Below are positions 43,188 to 51,739 of a stretch of 64,000 nucleotides of DNA, in pieces. This stretch comes from an uncultured bacterium. Lineage in GTDB: Bacteria > Acidobacteriota > Aminicenantia > Aminicenantales > CALLJL01. Made by a program: the position numbers and the translations under genes. The notes under the pieces were generated by a model. It was not told the origin of the DNA and did not search any database. It worked only from the letters and a program-made list of their open reading frames with translations. The stretch's first letter is position 1, and every line of letters begins with the position of its first letter. Location: assembly GCA_938092135.1 (NCBI GenBank), contig CALLJL010000013.1, positions 1-64,000 of the forward strand, written 5' to 3'.

Positions 43188-44606
43188 TCAACTTTTGGAA
43201 GAAACAAGCCTCTCGGCTTCATTTCTGATTATTTCCCAGGCCAAGCGAACATGTTTCTCCTGCGTTGTCCTTGAGCCCACCACAAACCTTAAGATATAGC
43301 GACCCCTTAGCGCAGTATGAGTCAAAAAGATCTGACCTGAGTCATTGATTCTTTGATGGAAAATCTGATTTAGTTTGTTTAATTCTTCCTCTGGCCGTCC
43401 ATCGTTAAGACGAAAACAAACGAGACTCAAAGGAGAAGGCGCCATTATTTCAAAAAGTGGGTGCTCTTCAAGCCAAGAACGAAAAAGATGGGCTAACCTA
43501 ATATGTTCTCTTACCAGGGCTTGTAAACCTTTGACGCCGTAGGAGCGAATAACAAACCAAAGTTTTAAAGCTCGAAAACGCCGACCAAGCTGAATTCCCC
43601 AATCCCGAAAATTTCTGACTAATCGATCTTGGGCTGTTTTTAAATATTCAGGATTCATCTCAAAGGTTCGGACATACTCTTCTTCCCTCCGGACAAAAAA
43701 GGCTGAACAATCAAAATTAGTAAGCATCCACTTATGTGGATTGAACACGAAGGAATCAACATACTCGATGCCGTCAAGCATCCATCTCATTTCAGGCAAG
43801 ATAGCTGCAGTGCCAGCATAGGCTGCATCAACATGAAGCCAGAGGCCATAGCGGGCGCAAATTTCGCCAATTGGCCTTAGAGGATCTATAGCACTCGAGG
43901 AAGTAGTGCCCAGCGTGGCCACAACGCACGTAGGAATAGCTCCAGCTTGTATATCTTGCCTAATTCTTTCTTCGAGGGCTTCAGGGATCATGGCTAAATT
44001 ATCATCTGTGGGAATATAACGCATCCTTTCCCGGCCATAACCGGCAATTTTTACCCCCTTTTCAACGCTCGAATGGGCTTGATCAGAAGCATAAACAGTC
44101 ATTGGTCGATAAAAGCCTTTATTATTCACTTCGAAATTAGTCGCCCTTTCTCTAGCCGCGATCAAGGCGCAAAGGGTCGAAGTAGAAGCTGTATCCTGAA
44201 TAACTCCAACCATTCCTTCTGGCAGACCAATCATCTTTCTAAGCCATTCCATCACCACTTCTTCTAGCTCGGTGGCGGCCGGTGAGGTCTGCCAGCTCAT
44301 ACATTGAGCGCCGAGGCCAGCAGTGATAATTTCAGCCAAAATGGAAGCGGGGCTATTATTAGCCGGAAAATAGGCAAACCAACCTGGATGCTGCCAATGG
44401 GTCATCCCTGGAAGGATAATCTGGTGAAAATCATTAAGAATTTGAGACCAATCCTCGGCTTCTTCAGGCGGAGATAAGGGAATCTGTTTTTTTATTTCTC
44501 CAGGCCTAATGGAGGGAACAACTTTAAACTGTTCTAGATTTTCCAGATAATCAGCTACCCAGTCGACGATTTCATAACCCAGTCGGCGGAATTCTTCTTT
44601 TTTCAT
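43188..44606 (-). CDS. Pyridoxal-dependent aromatic-L-amino-acid decarboxylase family
   Basis: 472 residues from ATG 44606 with TTGAGGG upstream (an upstream TTG at 44621 is less likely). Group II decarboxylase core: the substrate-binding HWQHPGWFAYFP, the pyridine-ring Asp in HVDAAYAGTAAI, the PLP Lys in FNPHKWMLTNFDCSAF. Closest in style to AADC/tyrosine/tryptophan decarboxylases or phenylacetaldehyde synthases. It would make amines such as tryptamine, tyramine or phenylethylamine. Eukaryote-like length and motifs may reflect old transfer, but codon use does not differ visibly from neighbours. Confidence 0.9.
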   Translation of the reverse strand: MKKEEFRRLGYEIVDWVADYLENLEQFKVVPSIRPGEIKKQIPLSPPEEAEDWSQILNDFHQIILPGMTHWQHPGWFAYFPANNSPASILAEIITAGLGAQCMSWQTSPAATELEEVVMEWLRKMIGLPEGMVGVIQDTASTSTLCALIAARERATNFEVNNKGFYRPMTVYASDQAHSSVEKGVKIAGYGRERMRYIPTDDNLAMIPEALEERIRQDIQAGAIPTCVVATLGTTSSSAIDPLRPIGEICARYGLWLHVDAAYAGTAAILPEMRWMLDGIEYVDSFVFNPHKWMLTNFDCSAFFVRREEEYVRTFEMNPEYLKTAQDRLVRNFRDWGIQLGRRFRALKLWFVIRSYGVKGLQALVREHIRLAHLFRSWLEEHPLFEIMAPSPLSLVCFRLNDGRPEEELNKLNQIFHQRINDSGQIFLTHTALRGRYILRFVVGSRTTQEKHVRLAWEIIRNEAERLVSSKS

Positions 44607-45086
44607 GAGTTTTTCCCTCAAATTACGGAGTCTAAAAACGATAAATCAAGGGGTATTATAGGGTTAAAAGGTTATTAGAGTCAAAAAAATTATTTTTTTT
44701 GATAATTTTTCAGATATTTTTGCTAAAAATTGGCAAAATGGGCTCAATTTGGATAAAAAAATAGATAAAAAAAGAAATTTTTTCTAAAAAAATAAATAAA
44801 TTTAATTTTTTTCTTGATTTTTTATAAACTAATGTGATAAAATATTATTAGTTAAAATAAACCCTCTTTTAAAAAATCATCTTCTTATCAGCCTAAAAAA
44901 AGTTTATGTGATTTCATTTCAATTTTTTTATTTTGGTCAATTTTATTTTTCCCAAAGGCAATATAAAATCTTCTTTTAATGTAGCCATTTTATCGGCTAC
45001 CAAATAACTGAAAATTCATTTTTCAGCACAAATCCTCTAAGATAACTAAAGGTATTTCTTTTCAGTAAGATTTAAATTTTTTAGTT

Positions 45087-45115
45087 GACTGTAATAAATA
45101 AATATACTATATTTA
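45087..45115 (+). promoter_or_regulatory. Promoter of the cobalamin riboswitch/btuB unit
   Basis: TTGACT (45087-45092), 17-base spacer, TATATT (45110-45115). The start would be near 45122, about 30 bases before the riboswitch. The preceding 44607-45086 is AT-rich and shows nothing else. Confidence 0.6.
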
Positions 45116-45150
45116 ATCAAACTTTTTGTTCTTTGATCTAAATAAAAACT

Positions 45151-45298
45151 AGGTTTAATGGCAGGGAAGTCCGTGAAAAGCGGACACAGCCCCCGCTACT
45201 GTAATCGGGGACGAATCCCGGAAAATGCCACTCTTCAAATAGAAGGGGAAGGCCCGGGAGGAGGATGATCCGAGAGTCAGGATACCTGCGTTAAACCT
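45151..45298 (+). ncRNA. Cobalamin (B12) riboswitch
   Basis: P1 stem AGGTTTAA (45151-45158)/TTAAACCT (45291-45298). Conserved core elements in order: GGGAAGTCCGTG, CGGACACAGCCCCCGCTACTG, GCCACT, GGGGAAGGC and the B12 box GAGTCAGGATACCTGC. B12 binding would favour the following terminator. It regulates the adjacent TonB receptor. Confidence 0.95.
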
Positions 45299-45300
45299 TG

Positions 45301-45341
45301 TCAACCCGCCTTCGGGTGGAAGGAAGGGTTGAATTTTTTTT
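45301..45341 (+). terminator. Riboswitch-controlled Rho-independent terminator
   Basis: TCAACCC (45301-45307) pairs with GGGTTGA (45326-45332), with an inner CCGCC-TTCG-GGTGG hairpin, followed by ATTTTTTTT. It lies 3 bases after the riboswitch P1 stem and before the btuB ribosome site, so transcription attenuation is the likely mechanism. Confidence 0.82.
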
Positions 45342-45381
45342 GATTAAAGCGGGGGAAGTAAAAAAACAAAGGAGGTTAAAG

Positions 45382-47331
45382 GTGTTGTTTAGTTCTACGC
45401 TTATCCCCCTGATTTTTTTCCACTGCTTTCTTTTCCCCATAAACTTTCAGGAAAAAGAAATCCAACCTGAAGCCAAGTCAAAAATTCATCACGAAGTGGT
45501 CGTTACAGCTACCCGTCTTGAAACTCAAGCCTTTAAAGTCGGTAACTCTATGACTACAATTTCTGGAGAAGAATTAAGAAATCGGGGCTTAGTAACAGTT
45601 GCCGATGCTTTATCTCAACTTACCTCGGGTTTTTTGACTCGTAATGGGGGACCAGGTTCAGCCGCTTCCCTTTTGCTCCGGGGCGCTAATTCTGAACACA
45701 CTCTCATTCTTATAGATGGGGTAGAAATTAATGACCCCCTTTCGCCTTCCCGCTCCTGCGACCTTTCCCAAATTTTTCTCATTGACGTTGATCGCCTTGA
45801 AATTCTTGATGGTCCCCACAGCCCTCTTTATGGCTCCGATGCCATGGGAGGAGTCATCAATATTATTTTAAAAAAGAGAGGGCCAGAAAGAATTTCTTTA
45901 AACAGCGAGGCCGGCTCCTTTAGAACAATTAATTTTAATTTATCAATTTCGGGTCAGGCCAAAGAGCTCAATTATCATCTGGCTGCCAGCGAGTTCAGGA
46001 CCAAAGGAATTTCTTCGGCCAGCTCTCTTTATCCTGGTAATCAGGAAAGCGATGGCTATCGTAACACTACATTTTCCGGTCAGATAAATTACCCCATAAC
46101 TACCCATATGGAATTAGGTTGCCTCTTTCGTTATGTCAATTCGAAAACCGATTTAGACAACTTCGGCGGTCCCTACGGTGATGATCCCAACTATTATCAG
46201 CGTTGGGAAAATTTTTTTCTTAAATTAAGTCTCCAGGGCTTTCCATTAAACAATCATTGGGAACAGAAAATTTATCTGGCCATTGTTTCCAATAATCGGC
46301 AAAACAAAAATGAGGAAGACGATTTCCATCCTATGGAAAGGGAAACGGGGGGATTCAATAGCCTCTTCTTTAAACTCGATTGGCAAAATAACATTTATTT
46401 AAATAAAGAAAATATATTAACTATTGGATTGGAGGCCGAAAAAGAAGAGGGCGAATCAACTTACCTCTGGTCATCTCTTTGGGGAGAAGATAAAAGTATT
46501 TTCCCTCGAAAGAAGGCTTTCTCCACCGGTCTTTATCTTCAGGAGCATTTTTCTTTAACCGACTACTTATTTACAACCGCTGGCTTAAGACTTGATTATC
46601 ATGATCGAAGCGGTCTTGCACTAACTTACCGTCTTGCCCAGTCCTTCTGGAATGATAAAACCTCAACTAAACTAAGGGCTTCTCTGGCCTCAGGTTTCAA
46701 ATCACCTAGCCTCTATCAGCTTTATGCACCAGCGACGATTTGGGGGCCTATTGGCAACGCTGACTTAAAGCCTGAAAAGACCTTTTCTTGGGATGTAGGC
46801 CTTGAAAAGGATTTTCCCAAATTATTGAAAAACCTTTCCTTAACTTATTTTTGCCACTCCTTTCGCCATCTTATTCAATTTGATTATTATCAAGGATACC
46901 AAAACATTGGTCGGGCCAGAACCTCAGGTTTAAATTTAAAGGGCAAATTTTCACCGTTTTCATTCCTCAACCTTAACTTTAATTTTAGCTGGCTTGAAGC
47001 TCTTGACCTGAATTCAAAAGAAAAACTTCTCCGACGGCCTGATTTCCAAGGGAAAATTGAAATTGAACTTAATCCCAGTTCAAGCTGGCGACTTCTAGCT
47101 TCTTTGTGGAAAGTGGGATCGAGAGAGGATATGGATTATTCCCTATGGCCCGCTCGAAGGGTTCTTCTTCCGCCTTTTCACCTGGCTCATATCAATCTGA
47201 TTTATAATATTAAACCTTATCTCTCCTTTCATCTCCGGCTCGAAAATGTGACTAATAGACATTATGAATTAATCAAAGGATATGGGACCCCTGGTTTCAG
47301 CTTTTATGCCGGTTTTTCCCTAAGCTACTAA
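45382..47331 (+). CDS. btuB: TonB-dependent cobalamin receptor, BtuB-like
   Basis: 649 residues from GTG 45382, preceded by GGAGG 6 bases upstream. The upstream frame to 45298 runs through the terminator and is rejected. Signal peptide (LFSSTLIPLIFFHCFLFPINF), TonB box region (EVVVTATRLE), plug domain (about 45-165 with GPHSPLYGSDAMGGVINII) and a 22-strand barrel ending in aromatic GFSLSY. Control by the B12 riboswitch makes corrinoid uptake the likely role. Confidence 0.92.
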   Translation: MLFSSTLIPLIFFHCFLFPINFQEKEIQPEAKSKIHHEVVVTATRLETQAFKVGNSMTTISGEELRNRGLVTVADALSQLTSGFLTRNGGPGSAASLLLRGANSEHTLILIDGVEINDPLSPSRSCDLSQIFLIDVDRLEILDGPHSPLYGSDAMGGVINIILKKRGPERISLNSEAGSFRTINFNLSISGQAKELNYHLAASEFRTKGISSASSLYPGNQESDGYRNTTFSGQINYPITTHMELGCLFRYVNSKTDLDNFGGPYGDDPNYYQRWENFFLKLSLQGFPLNNHWEQKIYLAIVSNNRQNKNEEDDFHPMERETGGFNSLFFKLDWQNNIYLNKENILTIGLEAEKEEGESTYLWSSLWGEDKSIFPRKKAFSTGLYLQEHFSLTDYLFTTAGLRLDYHDRSGLALTYRLAQSFWNDKTSTKLRASLASGFKSPSLYQLYAPATIWGPIGNADLKPEKTFSWDVGLEKDFPKLLKNLSLTYFCHSFRHLIQFDYYQGYQNIGRARTSGLNLKGKFSPFSFLNLNFNFSWLEALDLNSKEKLLRRPDFQGKIEIELNPSSSWRLLASLWKVGSREDMDYSLWPARRVLLPPFHLAHINLIYNIKPYLSFHLRLENVTNRHYELIKGYGTPGFSFYAGFSLSY

Positions 47332-47369
47332 ATTTAATTTTCTTTAAGCCGATTCTTTTTAAGGCAACC

Positions 47370-47416
47370 TTGATGACCATAGATAAAAAGGCTATAATTT
47401 TCATTAATGATTATCA
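47370..47416 (+). promoter_or_regulatory. fur promoter with overlapping Fur box
   Basis: TTGATG (47370-47375), 17 bases, TATAAT (47393-47398). Just downstream, CATTAATGATTATCA (47402-47416) matches 12 of 14 defined positions of the Fur box TGATAATNATTATCA. The box covers the transcription start, so Fur-metal binding should repress the gene. Autoregulation is inferred. Confidence 0.6.
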
Positions 47417-47437
47417 ATTTCAATAAAAGAAATTAAT

Positions 47438-47896
47438 ATGCCTGACCAATGGAAATGGCCATTGAGCCAAAATGGCTTTGTTGGCCGCTGGACGAAAACA
47501 AGAAACCTAATACTTAATTTTTTATCGAAAAAGCCTGGTCATTTAAGCGCAAAGGAAATATATCAGGCTCTAGCCCCCCTTCATCATCAAATAGGATTGG
47601 CTACCATCTATCGGACTTTAGAACTTCTTACTAGTCTGGGATTTCTCAATCGTCTTGTAAGTCAAGATGGTCAGAACCGCTATGAATTCAAGAAACCTGG
47701 ACTCGAAGGCCACCATCACCATCTTCTTTGCCTAAAATGTGGTCAGATCATCGATACAGCTGAAAATATTCAAGAAGAAATCAATTTAATCCTAAAAATG
47801 GAAGAGACTATCCGACAAAAATATAATTTTCTTATCCAGGAGCATCAGACTACCTTTTATGGTCTCTGTTCGAATTGCCAAAAAATTAAGGATTAA
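47438..47896 (+). CDS. fur: Fur-family metal-responsive repressor
   Basis: 152 residues. The N-terminal winged helix has ATIYRTLELLTSLGFL; the hinge metal site is HHHHLLC; the structural zinc Cys pairs are CLKC and CSNC. Fe2+ sensing (Fur) fits the upstream Fur-box-like site, but Zur or PerR cannot be excluded from sequence alone. It lies between two metal/cofactor uptake genes, btuB and, 3.5 kb downstream, mntP. Confidence 0.88.
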   Translation: MPDQWKWPLSQNGFVGRWTKTRNLILNFLSKKPGHLSAKEIYQALAPLHHQIGLATIYRTLELLTSLGFLNRLVSQDGQNRYEFKKPGLEGHHHHLLCLKCGQIIDTAENIQEEINLILKMEETIRQKYNFLIQEHQTTFYGLCSNCQKIKD

Positions 47897-47980
47897 AGCC
47901 AAAATGTTAATTCCTTCCATTAACTTCATCTTTTTTCAGCCCAAAAATAAAATAGCCAATTTAATTCGTCAGGAGTAAAA

Positions 47981-49441
47981 ATGAAAAGAATCTCATCAAT
48001 TCTTTATTTCTTTTCAATTTTTTTCTTATTTTTCTTTCTTTTTTCGCCTTTAAAAATTTATCCTTGCCGAGGAAATATGGCCTGGCGATTTTTGCCCATT
48101 GAAATCGCCCGCAAAGAATACGCTCGGATTGAGGCGGAGCTAAAAAAAGAAAGAGAACTTCTCCGGTTCCTTGTCTTACCCTCAGAGATTCAAAAATGGA
48201 TTAAATTTTATCAAAATCCTGTTTTTCGTCCTGGATCACCTGGTTCCTGGGAAGAAAAAAGCGTTGATTGTTTTTCCATTGGCTATTATTTTGGCCAGTA
48301 TATGATGTGGTACGTGGGAACTCCTAAAAGTCTCAACTGTCAGATAGGCGTGGCAACTTCATCTGATGGCATCCATTGGACAAAATATGCAGGAAATCCC
48401 GTAATTCGTCTTGGCCCTAAGGGTTCCTGGGATGAATCAATTCTTATCTGTCAGTCCGTTATTTATGATCAAGAGGAAAAGGTTTTTAAAATGTGGTATA
48501 TCGGCGGCACTCCCGAAGGTGTCTTTTCTATTGGCTTAGCCACCTCGCCTGACGGTTTTCATTGGACAAAATATCCTGGCAATCCCGTGCTAAGGGTCAC
48601 TGAGCCCTGGGAGGGGACAGTCATGGAGGCCTTTACCGTTCTTAAAACCAGAGAAGGTTATAAGATCTGGTATGGCGGCAATGACCTCAGTCGCGATAAG
48701 GCAGCTATAGGCTATGCCACTTCACCTGATGGTATCAACTGGGTTAAACATCCTGGCAATCCCATTTTCATTCCCGATTCCCCCAATAGGTGGGATGGCT
48801 ATAGCGTAAGTAATCCTGATGTCGTTTTTCATGATGGGATTTATCACATGTGGTATAAAGGCTGGAGAAAAAAGGGTGGTAATGCCTGGATAGGCCATGC
48901 CACTTCTTTTGACGGAATTAACTGGCAGAGAGATCCAGAAAATCCGGTTCTCCTTACTTCCTCGCTTCCAGGCGGTTGGGATAATTATGAAGTTTACCGC
49001 CCCCGCGTCATCATCGGCGAATTTATTGAATCTGGCCCTTACTTCACTATTGACCGCCTGTGGTATTCAGGTCGAAATTATAGCCTTGTGGCTCAAATTG
49101 GTGTTGCCTACCAATTAAGACGAGCCCCCCAAGAAAGAAAGATTAGGCCGCGCTTTCAAAACGTTAACCAGGATGAAATGCGAATCGCCATCGACCTGCA
49201 ATCAGAAAAGAACTATCTCATTTCCTACTTCAGTCCATGGATGACCAAAATAAGGCTCACAATTTATTCAAATGAAGGACGGGTAGTCAAAAATCTCCTG
49301 TCTGAATATCAGCTGCCAGGCTATTATGAAGTCACCTGGAATAGGCTTGATAATCGAGGCCGATCGGTTAAACCAGGTCTTTATTTTGTTGAGCTTGCCA
49401 GTGAATACGCCATTATAAGTAAAGAAATTATTATTAAATGA
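47981..49441 (+). CDS. Exported five-bladed beta-propeller, GH43/GH130-like, with sorting-type C-terminal domain
   Basis: 486 residues. Signal peptide at the N-terminus (ILYFFSIFFLFFFLFSPL). A helical spacer leads to five repeats, each with a version of GxATSxDGxxWxKxxGNPV and GSWDE (about residues 75-370), the blade pattern of glycosidase-like propellers. The C-terminal 95 residues (MTKIRLTIYSNEGRVVKNL ... PGLYFVELAS) look like a FlgD/T9SS-type beta-sandwich. Catalytic acidic residues could not be assigned, so it may only bind glycans. Likely secreted or surface-attached. Confidence 0.78.
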   Translation: MKRISSILYFFSIFFLFFFLFSPLKIYPCRGNMAWRFLPIEIARKEYARIEAELKKERELLRFLVLPSEIQKWIKFYQNPVFRPGSPGSWEEKSVDCFSIGYYFGQYMMWYVGTPKSLNCQIGVATSSDGIHWTKYAGNPVIRLGPKGSWDESILICQSVIYDQEEKVFKMWYIGGTPEGVFSIGLATSPDGFHWTKYPGNPVLRVTEPWEGTVMEAFTVLKTREGYKIWYGGNDLSRDKAAIGYATSPDGINWVKHPGNPIFIPDSPNRWDGYSVSNPDVVFHDGIYHMWYKGWRKKGGNAWIGHATSFDGINWQRDPENPVLLTSSLPGGWDNYEVYRPRVIIGEFIESGPYFTIDRLWYSGRNYSLVAQIGVAYQLRRAPQERKIRPRFQNVNQDEMRIAIDLQSEKNYLISYFSPWMTKIRLTIYSNEGRVVKNLLSEYQLPGYYEVTWNRLDNRGRSVKPGLYFVELASEYAIISKEIIIK

Positions 49442-49462
49442 ATTAATAAAGGAGGCTTCTCC

Positions 49463-50656
49463 TTGACTCATCATTTAAAACTTGGCCTTTTATCTAAAGT
49501 TATTCATGGAGTTTCAAAACCTGATCCCCTTTTTGGCGGTGTTTCGGTTCCCATCTATCAATCCTCCACTTTTGCTTTCAGGTCAGCTGAACATGGAGCA
49601 GCCCTTTTTGCCGGTGAAGAAAAGGGGTATATATACACACGCCTGGGTAATCCTACAGTCCATGCCCTGGAGGAATGCCTGGCTTCCCTTGAAAATGGGG
49701 TGGCCTGTTTAACGACAGCCACTGGAATGGCTGCTATAACCACGACTTTTCTTGCTCTTTTAGACCAAAACAGCCATCTTATCAGCACTGCCTCAGTTTA
49801 TGGTGCAACCAGGGTTGTTGTTGAAAAGGAATTTTCACGATTTGGCATAAGATCCACCTTTATCGATACCTCTGACCTAAAATTAATCCGGCAACACATG
49901 AGGCCGGAAACTAGAATTCTTTTTATTGAAACCCCAGCCAATCCAACCATGGCCATTACCGACATCCAAGCTTGTGCTAATTTGGCCCATGAACATGGCT
50001 GCTGGCTTATCGTCGATAATACCTTTGCCAGCCCTGTTCTCCAGAATCCCCTTGATCTCGGCGCTGATATTGTCATTCACAGTCTCACCAAATTCATCAA
50101 TGGTCATAGCGATGTTGTCGGCGGGGCCATTATTTTCAGGGATGAGAATCTTTTTGGACGCGTAAGAAGAACCCTGATCAATTTAGGTGGCACGATGGAC
50201 CCCCATCAGGCCTGGCTAATTCTAAGGGGAATCAAAACTCTAGCCCTAAGGATAGAAAAAAGTCAGGAAAATGCCATGAAATTGGCTAAATTCCTGCAGA
50301 ACCATCCTCTTGTTAGCTGGGTTAGATACCCTGGCCTTGAGAACCATCCCCAATACGAACTTGCTCGGCGTCAGATGCGAGGACCTGGCTCTATGCTCTG
50401 CTTTGGCCTGAAAGGAGGTTATGAAGCTGGCCGTCGCTTAATCAATTCCGTGCGCCTCTTTACCTTGGCTGTTTCTCTTGGAGGTATTGAAACTCTAATC
50501 CAACATCCCGCCAGCATGACCCACGCTGCCGTTCCTAGGGAAGAAAGAGAGGAGGCTGGCATTACCGATGATTTAATCCGGCTTTCCGTTGGCTGCGAGG
50601 ATTATGAAGATCTTCAGGCTGACCTGAACCAGGCGCTGGAAAAAACTGCTCTCTGA
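49463..50656 (+). CDS. Cys/Met metabolism PLP enzyme, methionine gamma-lyase-like
   Basis: 397 residues from a TTG start after AGGAGG. PLP Lys in IHSLTKFINGHSDVVGG; the YTRLGNPTVHALE and ETPANPTM blocks are typical. In methionine gamma-lyases the active-site Tyr is followed by Gly-Cys-Thr; here it reads VYGATRVV, so the usual Cys is Ala. This leaves methionine gamma-lyase, cystathionine gamma-lyase or a sulfhydrylase as options. It lies 21 bases after the propeller gene. Confidence 0.85.
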   Translation: MTHHLKLGLLSKVIHGVSKPDPLFGGVSVPIYQSSTFAFRSAEHGAALFAGEEKGYIYTRLGNPTVHALEECLASLENGVACLTTATGMAAITTTFLALLDQNSHLISTASVYGATRVVVEKEFSRFGIRSTFIDTSDLKLIRQHMRPETRILFIETPANPTMAITDIQACANLAHEHGCWLIVDNTFASPVLQNPLDLGADIVIHSLTKFINGHSDVVGGAIIFRDENLFGRVRRTLINLGGTMDPHQAWLILRGIKTLALRIEKSQENAMKLAKFLQNHPLVSWVRYPGLENHPQYELARRQMRGPGSMLCFGLKGGYEAGRRLINSVRLFTLAVSLGGIETLIQHPASMTHAAVPREEREEAGITDDLIRLSVGCEDYEDLQADLNQALEKTAL

Positions 50657-50833
50657 AAGCTTAACTTTGAAGAAATAAAAAATCGATAAATAATTTCTGA
50701 CTTTAATTGCAGTTTATTTCCAAAGAATTTTAATTCCAAAAATAAATTTGAATTTTAAGTAAGTTGAATAAATTACCCAAATTCAATCATTAAAAAATTA
50801 TATCCTTCGGCCAAAGACGAGGTGGTGGGATAT

Positions 50834-51382
50834 TTATCCCAGGTGAGACATAAGAATTCTCAGGCCGATGGCTATGAGGATTAACCCACCAAAAAATTCC
50901 GCCCACCGGCCGGCGAGATAACCTATATAAGAGCTAAGACATGCGGCTATCATTGTCAGGATGAAAGCTATTAGGCCGATGATAATGGCCGCCATAAGTA
51001 TATTAATTTTTAAAGTGGCCAACGTGAAGCCTACGGCCAAAGCGTCAAGACTTGTGGCCACTGAAAGCAGAAAGAGAAACCAGCCTCTTGTCGGGTCAGA
51101 TCGAAACTTCTTTTCCGGTTGCTTTCTCCACCCAAAGTAAATCATGCGACCACCTACTAAGGCCAGGATGAAAAAAGCCGCCCAGTGATCAAAATTTTCA
51201 ATTAGGCTGATAACTCTGCCGCCAGCCAGCCAGCCAAGAAGGGACATGAAAAACTGAAACAAACCAAAATGAAGTGCCAGGCGGAGGGAAGCTCCGAGGG
51301 TCAGGCCATGAAGGCTGGCCCCGATACCCGCCGTGACCGCAAAGGCATCAAGAGCCAAAGCCAAAGCAATAAGAAAAATCAT
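50834..51382 (-). CDS. mntP: Manganese efflux pump MntP
   Basis: 182 residues, six membrane helices in two repeats; the paired motifs LALDAFAVTAG and TSLDALAVGFT hold the conserved Asp residues. It exports Mn2+. No yybP-ykoY riboswitch core was seen upstream. The gap 50657-50833 holds nothing clear. Confidence 0.93.
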   Translation of the reverse strand: MIFLIALALALDAFAVTAGIGASLHGLTLGASLRLALHFGLFQFFMSLLGWLAGGRVISLIENFDHWAAFFILALVGGRMIYFGWRKQPEKKFRSDPTRGWFLFLLSVATSLDALAVGFTLATLKINILMAAIIIGLIAFILTMIAACLSSYIGYLAGRWAEFFGGLILIAIGLRILMSHLG

Positions 51383-51614
51383 CCCCTTTTCAATAACAAA
51401 CTCTATCTTTCGTGAAAGTTAAAATCATGTCCAATTTGTCCTGGCCCCTGAAAAACATAACCCTTTTCCCCTACGAAATGAATGTCTTTTTAAAAAATAT
51501 TTACTCCGGAAGCTAAAAATTTAGTTTCGACAATATATCAACATTTCTCTAAAACAGCAATCCAATAATTAACTTATCTTTCTATATTAATGATCTGGAA
51601 GTGCATTTCATTGG

Positions 51615-51731
51615 CTAAAGTCTAATAAACACAAAGCCGGTTCGAGTCGTTACTAATTCAGGTCCAATTTGCTTAATAGCCTTGCTTAAATCTGGGGGAA
51701 AGTATATCCGAATTAAAAATTTGAAAACCAA
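51615..51731 (-). CDS. Possible small ORF or gene remnant downstream of the TonB receptor
   Basis: 38 codons from TTG 51731, 9 bases after the TonB receptor stop. It reads MVFKFLIRIYFPPDLSKAIK and continues QIGPELVTTRTGFVFIRL. The composition looks protein-like, but there is no ribosome site. It may be a remnant. The rest of the gap 51383-51739 shows no other feature. Confidence 0.25.
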   Translation of the reverse strand: MVFKFLIRIYFPPDLSKAIKQIGPELVTTRTGFVFIRL

Positions 51732-51739
51732 AATGAATT

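Noticed and set aside
45298-45381. N-terminal extension of btuB
   Set aside because: It runs through the riboswitch terminator; GTG 45382 has GGAGG and a signal peptide.
51383-51500. yybP-ykoY manganese riboswitch before mntP
   Set aside because: Conserved core sequence not found.
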